Source: Pseudorasbora parva
Taxonomy: Eukaryota > Chordata > Actinopteri > Cypriniformes > Gobionidae
Reading direction: 5' to 3'
Assembly: GCF_024679245.1 (NCBI RefSeq)
Contig: NC_090173.1
Coordinates: forward strand, 5,142,428-5,206,427
DNA length: 64,000 nt
A model generated the notes under the pieces. It saw nothing but the letters and a program-made list of their open reading frames with translations, did not search any database and was not told the origin of the DNA. Within the stretch, counting starts at the first letter, position 1. Each line of letters opens with the position of its first letter. Below are positions 28,500 to 41,920 of the stretch, one piece after another. A program made the position numbers and the translations under genes.

Positions 28500-28754
28500 T
28501 ATCACAAACTTCCCCAGTGCAGGGTTGGAGAGCGCTCATGACAAATAAAATAACAACAGAAAGAAAAAGAAACTGTTTCTGTTGGTTCCCTTCTCACGTC
28601 CCAGCTCACAGATAAACACCACAAAATACATTTTATTCACAGAGGGGGTTATAAGCAAAATATATGGAAGCCTGAATCTTCAGGAGGGGTCCAGGCCAAA
28701 ATAGCAAACAAACATACCTCTAAACAAGACAAAAATAAAATAACTTACCGAACC
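28500..28754. other. Unassigned sequence after the array
   Basis: Non-repetitive text ending the array. It includes TTTCTGTTGGTTCCCTTCTC and an A-rich part. No gene or terminal repeat is visible. It may be part of an unrecognised element, since minisatellite resumes at 29493. Confidence 0.3.
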
Positions 28755-28919
28755 CAGGGGTGTCAAACTCAGTTGCTGGAGGGCCACAGCCCTGCAGAGT
28801 TTAGCTCCAACTCTGTTCAACACACAAACCTCTCATTTTCAAATAAGCGTAAAAGACTTGATGAGCTGGATCAGGTGTGTTTAATAAGAGTTGAAGCTAA
28901 ACTGAGTTTGACACCCCTG
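28755..28919. mobile_element. Short MITE with inverted termini
   Basis: Starts CAGGGGTGTCAAACTCAGTT and ends AACTGAGTTTGACACCCCTG: 20-bp perfect inverted ends on a 165-bp element whose inside is also partly palindromic (TTTAGCTCCAACTCT / AGTTGAAGCTAAACT). Such GGTGTCAAACTCAGTT elements are abundant in cyprinid genomes. It cannot encode a transposase, so it depends on another source. Confidence 0.8.
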
Positions 28920-29345
28920 ACCTAACCAAAGAAAACCCCCAAAAGAAAAATGGGAAATCTTACCTTACTCTTTACCTAAACCATAACTACGAGAAAATGC
29001 TACAAAGAAAGTGGCAACCTCCTCCCAATAGCATCCCAAAAAGAAGTATAACTTTATATGTTTGACATAAAAGAAACCAAATTATATTATGCATCTTAAG
29101 TCACAACATAATAAGAACAACAGGGAATGATAGGCCTCGTCACTAACATGACCGTTTTATAACACACAGAGAGCCAATCACCCTCAAAACAGCAGCACAC
29201 CAAACACTGCTGAGGTAAAGAGTGACTGTCTGGGACAGGAGAATACAACGCAAATACGGAGCTCTCCTTCTACTCCTTTTAAGCTCATCAACCCGATCAG
29301 CTGCAGCTGAGGCCAATTACATGCTATTCAGAGAAAGATAAGGGG

Positions 29346-29461
29346 TGCGTCTCAATCAGCTCCTTAGTTCAGTTGTCAGGGCACTGATCAGGGAGTCAGC
29401 CCATTGACTTTTGTCCTGATCAGTGCCCTAGCTAGTGAACTAGGGAGCTGATTGAGACACA
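29346..29461. mobile_element. Short palindromic MITE
   Basis: Begins TGCGTCTCAATCAGCT and ends AGCTGATTGAGACACA. The inside is also inverted (GGGCACTGATCAGG / CCTGATCAGTGCCC). It is about 116 bp and foldable end to end. It sits between MITE 28755-28919 and the next minisatellite block. Confidence 0.75.
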
Positions 29462-29492
29462 GGGAAGGAGAGAAAAACTTACATCCAAGGAC

Positions 29493-30366
29493 ATAACAAC
29501 AACCAAATACAGAAACACTACAAATACAGAAACACTGCAAATACAGACAACACAACCAAATACAGAAACACTGCAAATACTCACAACACAACCAAATACA
29601 GAAACACTGCAAATACAGACAACACAACCAAATACAGAAACACTGCAAATACTCACAACACAACCAAATACAGAAACACTGCAAATACAGACAACACAAC
29701 CAAATACAGAAACACTGCAAATACTCACAACACAACCAAATACAGAAACACTGCAAATGCTCACAACACAACCAAATACAGAAACACTGCTCACAACACA
29801 ACCAAATACAGAAACACTGCAAATACTCACAACACAACCAAATACAGAAACAATGCAAATACTCACAATGCAACCAAATACAGAAACACTGCAAATACAG
29901 ACAACACAACCAAATACAGAAATACTGCAAATACTCACAACACAACCAAATACAGAAACACTGCAAATACAGACAACAGAACCAAATACAGAAATACTGC
30001 AAATACTCACAACACAACCAAATACAGAAACAATGCAAATACTCACAACACAACCAAATACAGAAACACTGCAAATACTCACAACACAACCAAATACAGA
30101 AACACTGCAAATAGTCACAACACAACCAAATACAGAAACACTGCAAATACTCACAACGCAACCACATACAGAAACACTGCAAATACTCACAACACAACCA
30201 AATACAGAAACACTGCAAATACTCACAACACAACCAAATACAGAAACACTGCAAATACTCACAATGCAACCAAATACAGAAACACTGCAAATACTCACAA
30301 CACCACATACTGAAACATCTGCAAATTCTCACAATGCAACCAAATACAGAAACACTGCAAATATTA
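29493..30366. repeat. 36-bp minisatellite block, most homogeneous copy
   Basis: Nearly uniform 36-bp units. Some use TACAGACAACAC in place of TACTCACAACAC, and the two types alternate near 29520-29720 and again near 29890-29980, giving a local 72-bp dimer. The homogeneity suggests this block expanded more recently than the 4-16 kb and 21-28 kb arrays. The 314-codon - strand frame is a repeat artefact. Confidence 0.93.
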
Positions 30367-30656
30367 ACATGTTATCATTGAGACTGTCACTGTTGTTTAT
30401 TGTTTTTTTTTGTACTTCAGTTATAATGGTACTTTTTGTATGGTTTATTTTGTTTTGTATCTATCAATTATTATTTATTTTTTGTATGTGTGTATATATG
30501 TGTATGTGTATATGTATGTATAATTGTTTTTGTTTTGTTTGTTTTGTTGTTAATTGTATTTGTAATTGATTTGTGACTATGTCTTGATCGTACATTAGGA
30601 CCCCCTCGAAAACAAGATGGTACATCTTAAGGGGTTAATCCTATTAATAAATTAAA
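30367..30656 (+). mobile_element. LINE 3' end inserted in the minisatellite
   Basis: T-rich sequence followed by GGACCCCCTCGAAAACAAGA, then AAGGGGTTAATCC and TTAATAAATTAAAT (about 30598-30656). The CCCCTTGAAA...AAGGGG...AATAAA pattern is the usual 3' tail of a fish LINE of the L2/Rex-like type. No reverse transcriptase is left, so it is strongly 5' truncated. Identical-phase minisatellite lies on both sides. Confidence 0.5.
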
Positions 30657-31022
30657 TTCAAAATACTCACAACACAACCAACTACAGAAACTCTGCAAAT
30701 ATTCAACACAACCAACCACAGAAACACTGCAAATACTCACAACACAACCAAATACAGAAACACTGCAAATACTCACAACACAACCAAATACAGAAACACT
30801 GCAAATACTCACAACACAACCAAATACAGAAACACTGCAAATACTCACAACACAACCAAATAAAGAAACACTGCAAATATTCAACACAACCAAATACAGA
30901 AACACTGCAAATACTCACAACACAACCAAATACAGAAACACTGCAAATACTCACAACACAACCAAATAAAGAAACACTGCAAATATTCAACACAACCAAA
31001 TATAGAAACACTGTAAATACAA
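30657..31022. repeat. Last 36-bp minisatellite block
   Basis: About ten units, including a repeated pair in which a unit is shortened to ATATTCAACACAACC (about 30697, 30877, 30985), spaced so that a roughly 108-bp higher-order unit occurs twice. The array ends at about 31022 in TGTAAATACAAC. Confidence 0.9.
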
Positions 31023-33467
<2,445 letters not shown>

Positions 33468-34327
33468 CAGAGGTGGACAAAGTACACAACTTCATTACTT
33501 GAGTAAAAGTGAAAGTCCTACTGGTCAAATATTACTCCGTTACAAGTAAAAGTTGTAAAAACAGATTTTTACTTGACTAAAAGTATTTCGTTTAAAAAAT
33601 ACTTAAGTATCAAAAGTAAATTTCCTTTTTTATGTCAACGCATTATTGTATATAAATGCACATTTTGTCATCATGGTTTAAGCCAGTCAGTGATGCTCCA
33701 TCTGACATACTAGCATACGACTAACTTAAACTCATTTAAATACTTGTAGAAAAGTTACAAAGCTCTTTATAAAGCTGCTGTCACTTTAAGGCCGAATGCA
33801 CAGATCCAATACACTGATACACATCTGATATTCTCCCAACTTTACCATTCTCTTTCTCCCAGATGTTTATATTGTTGATATTTCATAAGACATGCACTAA
33901 CTGTATGTCAACAAAACTAATCTTGATTTAAAAAAATACTTTCAAAGTATGGCTATGGGTGCACACACTTGTGCCTAAGAACCGGCGTCTTCTATTTTGC
34001 TATGAACTGATCAATGTTCAAGAAAAGTTGGGGAAATGTATATGACCCTATAAGAGTGATTCCTGACAGACTGTCTGAAACAACGACACCAAAAAAACTT
34101 TTAAAGATGGAAAAAATCATTCTCCGACTTTCAGAGCTGCTGCAGAAACGACTTTCGACCTTGATAGAAATGTAGTGGAGTAAAGAGTACGATATTTGTC
34201 TTTCAAATGACGTGAAGTAAAAGTTAAAGTATCCAGAAAAAATAAAACTCCAGTAAAGTTCAGATACTCAAAAAGTGTACTTAAGTACAGTACTCAAGTA
34301 AATGAGCTGAGTTACTGTCCACCTCTG
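33468..34327. mobile_element. Non-autonomous hAT-type transposon with intact 8-bp target duplication
   Basis: The 860-bp element starts CAGAGGTGGACAAAGTAC and ends GTTACTGTCCACCTCTG. Both flanks carry the same octamer ATTCAAAG (33460-33467 and 34328-34335), an exact 8-bp target duplication as made by hAT transposases. Sub-terminal AAGTAAAAGT-type repeats are typical. No transposase frame, so it needs a helper. The perfect duplication argues for a relatively young insertion. Confidence 0.9.
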
Positions 34328-34462
34328 ATTCAAAGTTATGTTCTAAGAACGTTTTGCTTATTGAGTCGCATTTATTGTTAATAACGTTATTTCTGAATGT
34401 TCTCTGGATGTTTACAATGAATTTCATTTTTTTTTCATTCTGCAAGCATTATGGGAAAGCTA

Positions 34463-36547
34463 ATAATTTTAGATGTTTTCTGAACTAAAACGTTTAAAAA
34501 TTTCAATGAACTGATGTATACAATTTCTCTGCTAACATTAAAGATCACGCAACATTGATTCTCTTAACAAAAATATGTTCTAGGTACATTTTGCTAATGC
34601 TCCTTTTAAAGTTATGACATTGTTATTTGTGTCCAGATTTTTAAATGTGAACATAAAGGGAACATTCAATTTTATCATTCTTCAAAAATTATGGAAACGT
34701 TACTTTTAAATGTTTTCAGATTGCACTCAAAAAAAATGATACGTTGGATTTACTTAACTTTTATTAATTGTTTGTTTTAATAATTGTGTAAGTTTTTTAT
34801 TTTACGTAAGGTTATTTCAATGCCATTTAGTTGTATCAGGTTCAAATTCTTAATTTTGTCCAAAACTTTTAAGTTTAATTATTTTAAAATGAATATCAAA
34901 CAAAAACCATAACAAGTAAACCAGTGTAGTTTTCTGTTCGCTTTAAAATAATTAAACATTTACCAATGTTATTTAACAAGAAAACCTTTTACAAACTCTC
35001 ATTGGCTAGCCAGAAGATGGTTTTGTTACATCCATGGCATCCCCAAAGTAGTTTTTTTTTTTAATTATTATTATTATTATTATTAAAACAGCTTTAATAG
35101 TTATTAGCAGGTCCTGACCCTGAGCACATGCTCTGCACTTCACCACTATGATAACCTCCAAAAACACTAACCTAACACACACTTTTAAATACCAACATTA
35201 AACATTAAAAGGTCTCTCCATTTTCTCATCTTGTTAAAAATGCATAAAATAGCACTTTATTAAAACGTTTACTGAATTCAGCCCCTTTGCAAAGCATGAT
35301 GGGAAGTGAATGTCCTGTTTGATTGGGTCACTTGATTAAATCATGTTATTTGAAAATAAAAACACCAAGTTATGTCAAAGAGTAACGGTTTTAAGTCAGT
35401 TTAACATGATGCAGTTACATTTGAACCAGAAACCTGATATAATGATGATAAGATGAGTTACTTAAATAAAGTCAACAGCATCATGCAATCCTTATTTAGA
35501 GTGTGTTCTGAAACAAGTAGTAACCTTTTTTTTTTAAAATGTCCTAAGAATGTTTTTAGAATGTTGAGACCAGGATGAACATTCTAAAAAATTATGGATG
35601 TTTTCTGAACTAAAACATTTTAAAAATTTCAATGAACTGATGTATACAATTTCTCTGCTAATATTAAAGATCACGCAACATTGATTCTCTTAACAAAAAT
35701 ATGTTCTAGGAACATTTTGCTAATGCTCCTTTTAAAGTTATGACATTGTTATTTGTGTCCAGATTTTTAAGTGTGAACATAAAGGGAACATTCAATTTTA
35801 TCATTCTTCAAAAATTATGGGAATGTTACTTTTAAATGTTTTCAGATTGCACTCAAAAAAAATTATACGTTGGATTTACTTAACTTTTATTAATTGTTTT
35901 TTCCGTTTTTTTTTTTACGTAAGATTATTTCAATGCCATTTAGTTGAATCAGGTTCAAATTCTTAATTTGGTCCAAAACTTTTAAGTTCAGAAGATGGTT
36001 TTGTTACATCCATGGCATGCCCAAAGTAGTATTTTTTAATTATGATTATTAAAACAGCTTTAATAGTTATTAGCAGGTCCTGACCCTGAGCACATGCTCT
36101 CCACTTCACCACAGCGGTAACCTCCAAAAACACTAACATAACACGCACTTTTAAATACCAACATTAAGCCTCTCCATTTTCTCATCTTGTGAAAAATGCA
36201 TAAAATAGTACTTTATTAAAACGTTTACTGTCTGAATTCAGCCCCTTTGCAAAGCATGATGGGAAGTGAATGTCCTGTTTGATTGGGTCACTTGATTAAA
36301 TCATGTTATTTGAAAATAAAAACACCAAGTTATGTCAAAGAGTAACGGTTTTAAGTCAGTTTAATATGATGCAGTTACATTTGAACCAGAAACCTGATAT
36401 AATGATGATAAGATGAGTTACTTAAATAAAGTCAACAGCATCATGCAATCCTTTTTTAGAGTGTGTTCTGAAACAAGTAGTAACATTTTTTTTTTTAAAT
36501 GTCCCAAGAATGTTTTTAGAATGTTGAGACCAGGACGAACATTCTAA
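34463..36547. repeat. Tandem duplication of about 1.1 kb
   Basis: 34463-35588 and 35589-36547 are copies. GATGTTTTCTGAACTAAAAC occurs at 34472 and 35597 (offset 1,125), while TTAAGTCAGT occurs at 35391 and 36351 (offset 960). The second copy therefore lacks about 165 bp of the interior (equivalent to about 34860-35010). Both contain the same MITE-like text (CACTCAAAAAAAATKATACG). No coding content. Confidence 0.88.
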
Positions 36548-36765
36548 TAATGCTGAGAACTTTGGCAGAATGTTTTTAGAATGTTGAGACCAGGACGAAC
36601 ATTCTAATAATGCTGAGAACTTTGGCAGAATGTTTTTAGAATGTTGAGACCAGGATGAACATTCTAATAATGCTGAGAACTTTGGCAGAATGTTTTTAGA
36701 ATGTTGAGACCAGGACGAACATTCTAATAATGCTGAGAACTTTGGCAGAATGTTTTTAGAATGTT
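36511..36765. repeat. 60-bp minisatellite, four units plus a partial
   Basis: Units 36511-36570, 36571-36630, 36631-36690 and 36691-36750 are identical except for one or two bases (CAGGACGAAC versus CAGGATGAAC), followed by a partial copy to 36765. It grows out of the right end of the 1.1-kb tandem duplication, whose last bases are the first unit. The 165-codon - strand frame there results from 60 being divisible by 3. Confidence 0.95.
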
Positions 36766-36824
36766 TCCTGTTAGCTGGGATCGTGCTTGAGAAGGATTTA
36801 CGCATACCTGAAAACCAGGTAACC

Positions 36825-36827
<3 letters not shown>

Positions 36828-36907
<80 letters not shown>

Positions 36908-37058
36908 CTCCTCCTCCATCCCAAACCCCCATTAAACCCTCTGAAACCCCATATCAGCTTCCTTTAGATGTTTCTCCAACACAATTGGGGTAACTGGACT
37001 CTTGGCGGAGGCAGTCGGTGCAGATATGAAGTGACCACACAATGGTGCATTCATGCTG

Positions 37059-37117
<59 letters not shown>
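36828..37117. repeat. Two long (CT)n microsatellites
   Basis: (CT)n at 36828-36902 and again at 37060-37117, separated by 157 bp of unique sequence. These polypyrimidine tracts can form triplex DNA in principle. The surrounding open frames rich in S/L or R/E are artefacts of the repeat. Confidence 0.95.
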
Positions 37118-37121
<4 letters not shown>

Positions 37122-37699
37122 CATTCTTCCCCAGCTGCAGAGGAATCCTGTCCAACGTTTTGCCCCCCACCACACAACTGCCACCCGTCCACCAGCAGAA
37201 AGAGAGAAAACACAAAAGCAGGATTCATCCCTTAGAGACGGGGAGCCATTTAAGCGTTACGCAGCTGCAGATTTATTAAAAGATGGGTGGAGAGGGAGCG
37301 ATAGAGGGGGGTCAGCAGGGGTCACGGACCCCCAGACTTTTATTAACCCTCTGAAGATGATGACATGTTAATGAGCTTCGAGCATTAATATTCAGCAGAG
37401 AGTGGGAGAATGTACAGAATGGAGGGATTGAAGAGGAAAAGAGACAGAATATCTTCATCAGAGCGAGAACAAACAGCTCCAATAATGAGTTAAAGTTAGT
37501 GTCGTTCAGTTCATGGTCAAAGCTGAAATGCCTGGTTCAAATGTTACATTCACGATTTTTTGAGGTCATATCCGAAACTGACTTATTCTTTTCATGTATT
37601 ATGTTTACATTTGTTAATTTCACAAACGCGTTTATCCAAAAATACTCACTGTAGCTCTACTGTATTTGCAAATGACCAAATGACTAAATGATCTACACA

Positions 37700-37702
<3 letters not shown>
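37118..37702. other. Unique intergenic island, possible regulatory sequence
   Basis: Between microsatellites lies non-repetitive sequence with moderate GC. It includes GCAGCTGCAG (E-box like, about 37262), an AT-rich homeodomain-like GTTAATGAGC (about 37368) and CATTAATATTCAGCAG (about 37384). It lies about 7.5 kb upstream of the probable sox10 promoter. No gene is seen. Enhancer status is only a guess from sequence character. Confidence 0.2.
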
Positions 37703-37794
<92 letters not shown>

Positions 37795-37990
37795 CTTTGT
37801 AGCAGTATTTCTACACCTGTAGGATCAGGTGTGCAGGTGCAGAGGATTCACACACAGAGAATAATTCACCAACATCTACAAACACACTTTAGTCATGATT
37901 ATCTAGAGAAATATGTCATAAATATATAAATATAGCAGAACCTCAACATCTGACTGCCGGAATATATGCTTTTATTTCTATCATAGTTAA

Positions 37991-38059
<69 letters not shown>
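37703..38059. repeat. Microsatellites (CT)n-(CA)n and (AAT)n
   Basis: (CT)n 37703-37734 continues into (CA)n 37737-37790. A separate (AAT)n of about 23 units lies at 37989-38059. Confidence 0.95.
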
Positions 38060-39428
<1,369 letters not shown>

Positions 39429-39599
39429 TCACGGAAACATGAGTGTTGAACGGCCTGGAACCCAATCTTCCAAAACATCTAAACTAGGCAATAATATAGG
39501 CTCTATGTTTGTCGCATATTTGAGGTCTAAATAACTACATTCTCGCCTAACTTCATCCTGCAACTCATTAATTGTAAAATGATGCCGCTTGCCCGCCAT
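39429..39599 (-). CDS. Unrecognised short ORF, possible first coding exon
   Basis: From the ATG complementary to 39597-39599 the frame reads MAGKRHHFTINELQDEVRRE and continues to a stop at 39429 (56 codons). The composition looks protein-like (charged, no low complexity), unlike nearby frames. Just upstream on the - strand are a CCATGGGAAC palindrome-like element at about 39636-39645 and an inverted CCAAT (ATTGG read on -, CCAATCAG at 39671), giving a compact promoter-like layout. A weak splice donor (GAA|GTTAGG) after LQDE could end an exon. No family recognised; it may be chance. Confidence 0.22.
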   Translation of the reverse strand: MAGKRHHFTINELQDEVRRECSYLDLKYATNIEPILLPSLDVLEDWVPGRSTLMFP

Positions 39600-39719
39600 G
39601 ACAGTCGCTACAAGCGGAGAGATACAAACAAACGGTTCCCATGGTGATACAGCTGGAAAAGGCTCTCGGCCAATCAGGTTCGAGAAGCAGATCGAACTGT
39701 TGATCATGGTTACAGTAAT

Positions 39720-40007
39720 ACAATTAACTAATAATTGAAATAAAAGATTAATTAATTAATTTTAAAATGATACATTTAAATTATTTAAAAAAATGAAAAT
39801 TAAATAAAAATAATTATTTAAAAAAATCAGTTATATTATATTCAGGAGAAGTGATAAATATTACATTAAATAATTATTTTAAAAGTAAATTATATATTCC
39901 TATGTGAACCTGGATCACAACACCAGTCACGGGTATATCTGTGGCAATAGCCAATACATTGAATGGGTTAAAATTATCCCTTTTTTTATTCCAAAAAAAT
40001 CATTAGG

Positions 40008-40094
<87 letters not shown>

Positions 40095-40102
40095 ATTATT
40101 AT

Positions 40103-40137
<35 letters not shown>

Positions 40138-40492
40138 AAGTGGATTGTTAAGGACTTCATTTAATTTTTAAACGAGATTTTCTCAATTCTTTTATTTTTT
40201 TCTCAATTCTTTTATTTTTTTGTACCCTCAGATTCCAGATTTTTCCCACAATTGCCAAATATTGTCCCATCAAAACAAATCACACATCAAGATAAATCTC
40301 ACTTATGACTGCTTTTGTGGTCCAGGGTCACATATACTTTCATCATTGTCACGGTCATTAAAAGTGATAAATAAATCAATTAATGTCATTATTAATAAAA
40401 AGGTAAATAAAACATAAATATATCTCTACATCTGGCTTATATATCAGAGTAAAAAATCTGCTTCCTTTCATTTTTAAGTACAATCAGCTTGA

Positions 40493-40541
<49 letters not shown>

Positions 40542-40680
40542 TGAAATGCAGCACAACATTTAAATGCCAGAGAAGTTTCTCATTAAACTGACTTAAGAAA
40601 CGAGCTGTTTGCTAATAGAGCACTTTAACTGAGCCGAATCCTGCTGTGTGTGTCACACACTCCAGCATGAGAGAGTGTGA
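39720..40680. repeat. AT-rich sequence with (TA)n-(TAT)n-(TAG)n and (GT)n-(GA)n
   Basis: (TA)n at 40010-40090 runs into TAT and then TAG trinucleotides to about 40136. (GT)n-(GA)n lies at about 40493-40540. The remainder is AT-rich without gene-like frames. Confidence 0.85.
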
Positions 40681-41219
40681 GATGCAGCACATGTGAAAGC
40701 TGAAGCTCAGTTAAGTGATAATGTGTTTCTCAGAGAGGTTTCTCAGGTGAGCGTGGCCCAGGTGAGGCCGAGGCTCCGCCCACAGGACCTCAGATCTCAG
40801 ATCAGCAGAAAACAACAGCCGAGGCCCATGAGATCATCACCGCACCAGAGCCTGACCTTTCCTTCAGCACAGCTTCAGCTTCATCCGCATGCAGGAATTC
40901 CCCCAGGAATCTTCGCCAGCATTACCAAAGCGGACAAAAGGCCAAAACCTTTCCTTCTCAGAGGAAAAATGATAAACGCTCCGCCCACTCCCGCTCGCTT
41001 TCTCCATGGCTTTTGTTTCGCTCCACTTCCTGTTGTGCCAGAAACTCGCACACATATAGACCCGAATGCCATCAGGTGTGTGTGTGTGTGTGTGGAATCG
41101 GTCATGAGACAATCATGTCCTCATATTGACCTTTTGACCTCTGCGCTCACAAACATCTTCTCCTGACATCCCAGTTACCATCGGCAACCGCATCATCACT
41201 GTCACATGCTGCATGACTG

Positions 41220-41225
<6 letters not shown>
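40681..41225. other. Unique GC-richer island upstream of sox10, possible enhancer
   Basis: About 500 bp without repeat character and higher GC than its surroundings. It has SOX/LEF-like words (GGACAAAAGG about 40932, GCTTTTGTTTCG about 41011), a GATAA site (about 40969) and CAGGTG E-boxes (about 40745, 40761). The 157-codon + strand frame (40693-41166) has no domain and ends in a CA/GT run, so I do not call it a gene. It lies about 4 kb upstream of the probable sox10 promoter. Inference only. Confidence 0.25.
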
Positions 41226-41255
<30 letters not shown>

Positions 41256-41643
41256 AACCAATTAACTGAGCTCAGAATGAGATGTTTTAGTTTGCTGAGA
41301 GCATCAGTTTAGTTCAGAATGATGGGCTGGAAACACTGCATCTGTTCATTGAGTTTTGGGGCTGATTTAAAAATCGCTGTTGTAAGACGGATTATTAATG
41401 TGCTGCATAACAAACGCCTTTCACATGTGCATTATTCCGCCTAAATCATTCAATTTTACTCGCAGTAAAGCGAATTATAATAAAACTCATGATTAAATAT
41501 ACTAATGATATTATCGCGTTAATAACAAACCAGCGACTCATTCCGACAATATCCCGAAATTACACTTATTATAAAACATATGCGACTGGACATGAAGTGA
41601 AACAAATTCAACTTCTTTAAACAAACTATAAATTATATAAGTC

Positions 41644-41722
<79 letters not shown>

Positions 41723-41744
41723 CATTATATATAAATATATATAT
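41226..41744. repeat. (CA)n and long (AT)n microsatellites in AT-rich DNA
   Basis: (CA)n at 41226-41252 and (AT)n at about 41646-41720. The rest is AT-rich sequence without coding signs. Confidence 0.85.
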
Positions 41745-41840
41745 TTCAATTGTTCCTAAAAAATACAATTGATAACAATTGCCAAATAATAATAATTGTT
41801 TGGCAATTGTTATCAATTGTATTTTTTAGGAACAATTGAA
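41745..41840. repeat. Perfect inverted repeat, 42-bp arms with 12-nt loop
   Basis: 41745-41786 is exactly complementary to 41799-41840, leaving the loop TAATAATAATTG. The arms are AT-rich and hold four AACAATTG octamers (two per arm, both orientations), which are SOX-type binding words. The hairpin directly follows the (AT)n. It resembles no MITE I know; a snap-back DNA duplication is one origin. An RNA from either strand would form a perfect 42-bp stem. Confidence 0.95.
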
Positions 41841-41887
41841 ATGTAAATGCAAACAGGCTAATTCTAATAGTACACATATTATTCGAT

Positions 41888-41920
<33 letters not shown>

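Noticed and set aside
4091..30366. Open frames of up to 560 codons in the minisatellite on both strands
   Set aside because: The unit is 36 bp, so any stop-free frame stays open. The predicted proteins are low-complexity repeats, several overlap in all frames and both strands, and no domain, splice structure or start context supports coding.
36422..37371. R/E-rich and S/L-rich ORFs of 60 to 165 codons
   Set aside because: They result from (CT)n/(GA)n runs and from the 60-bp repeat being a multiple of three.
40693..41166. 157-codon ORF upstream of sox10
   Set aside because: No domain, ends in a GT-repeat-derived CVCVCV run, and an overlapping frame is open on the other strand. More likely a GC-richer regulatory island.
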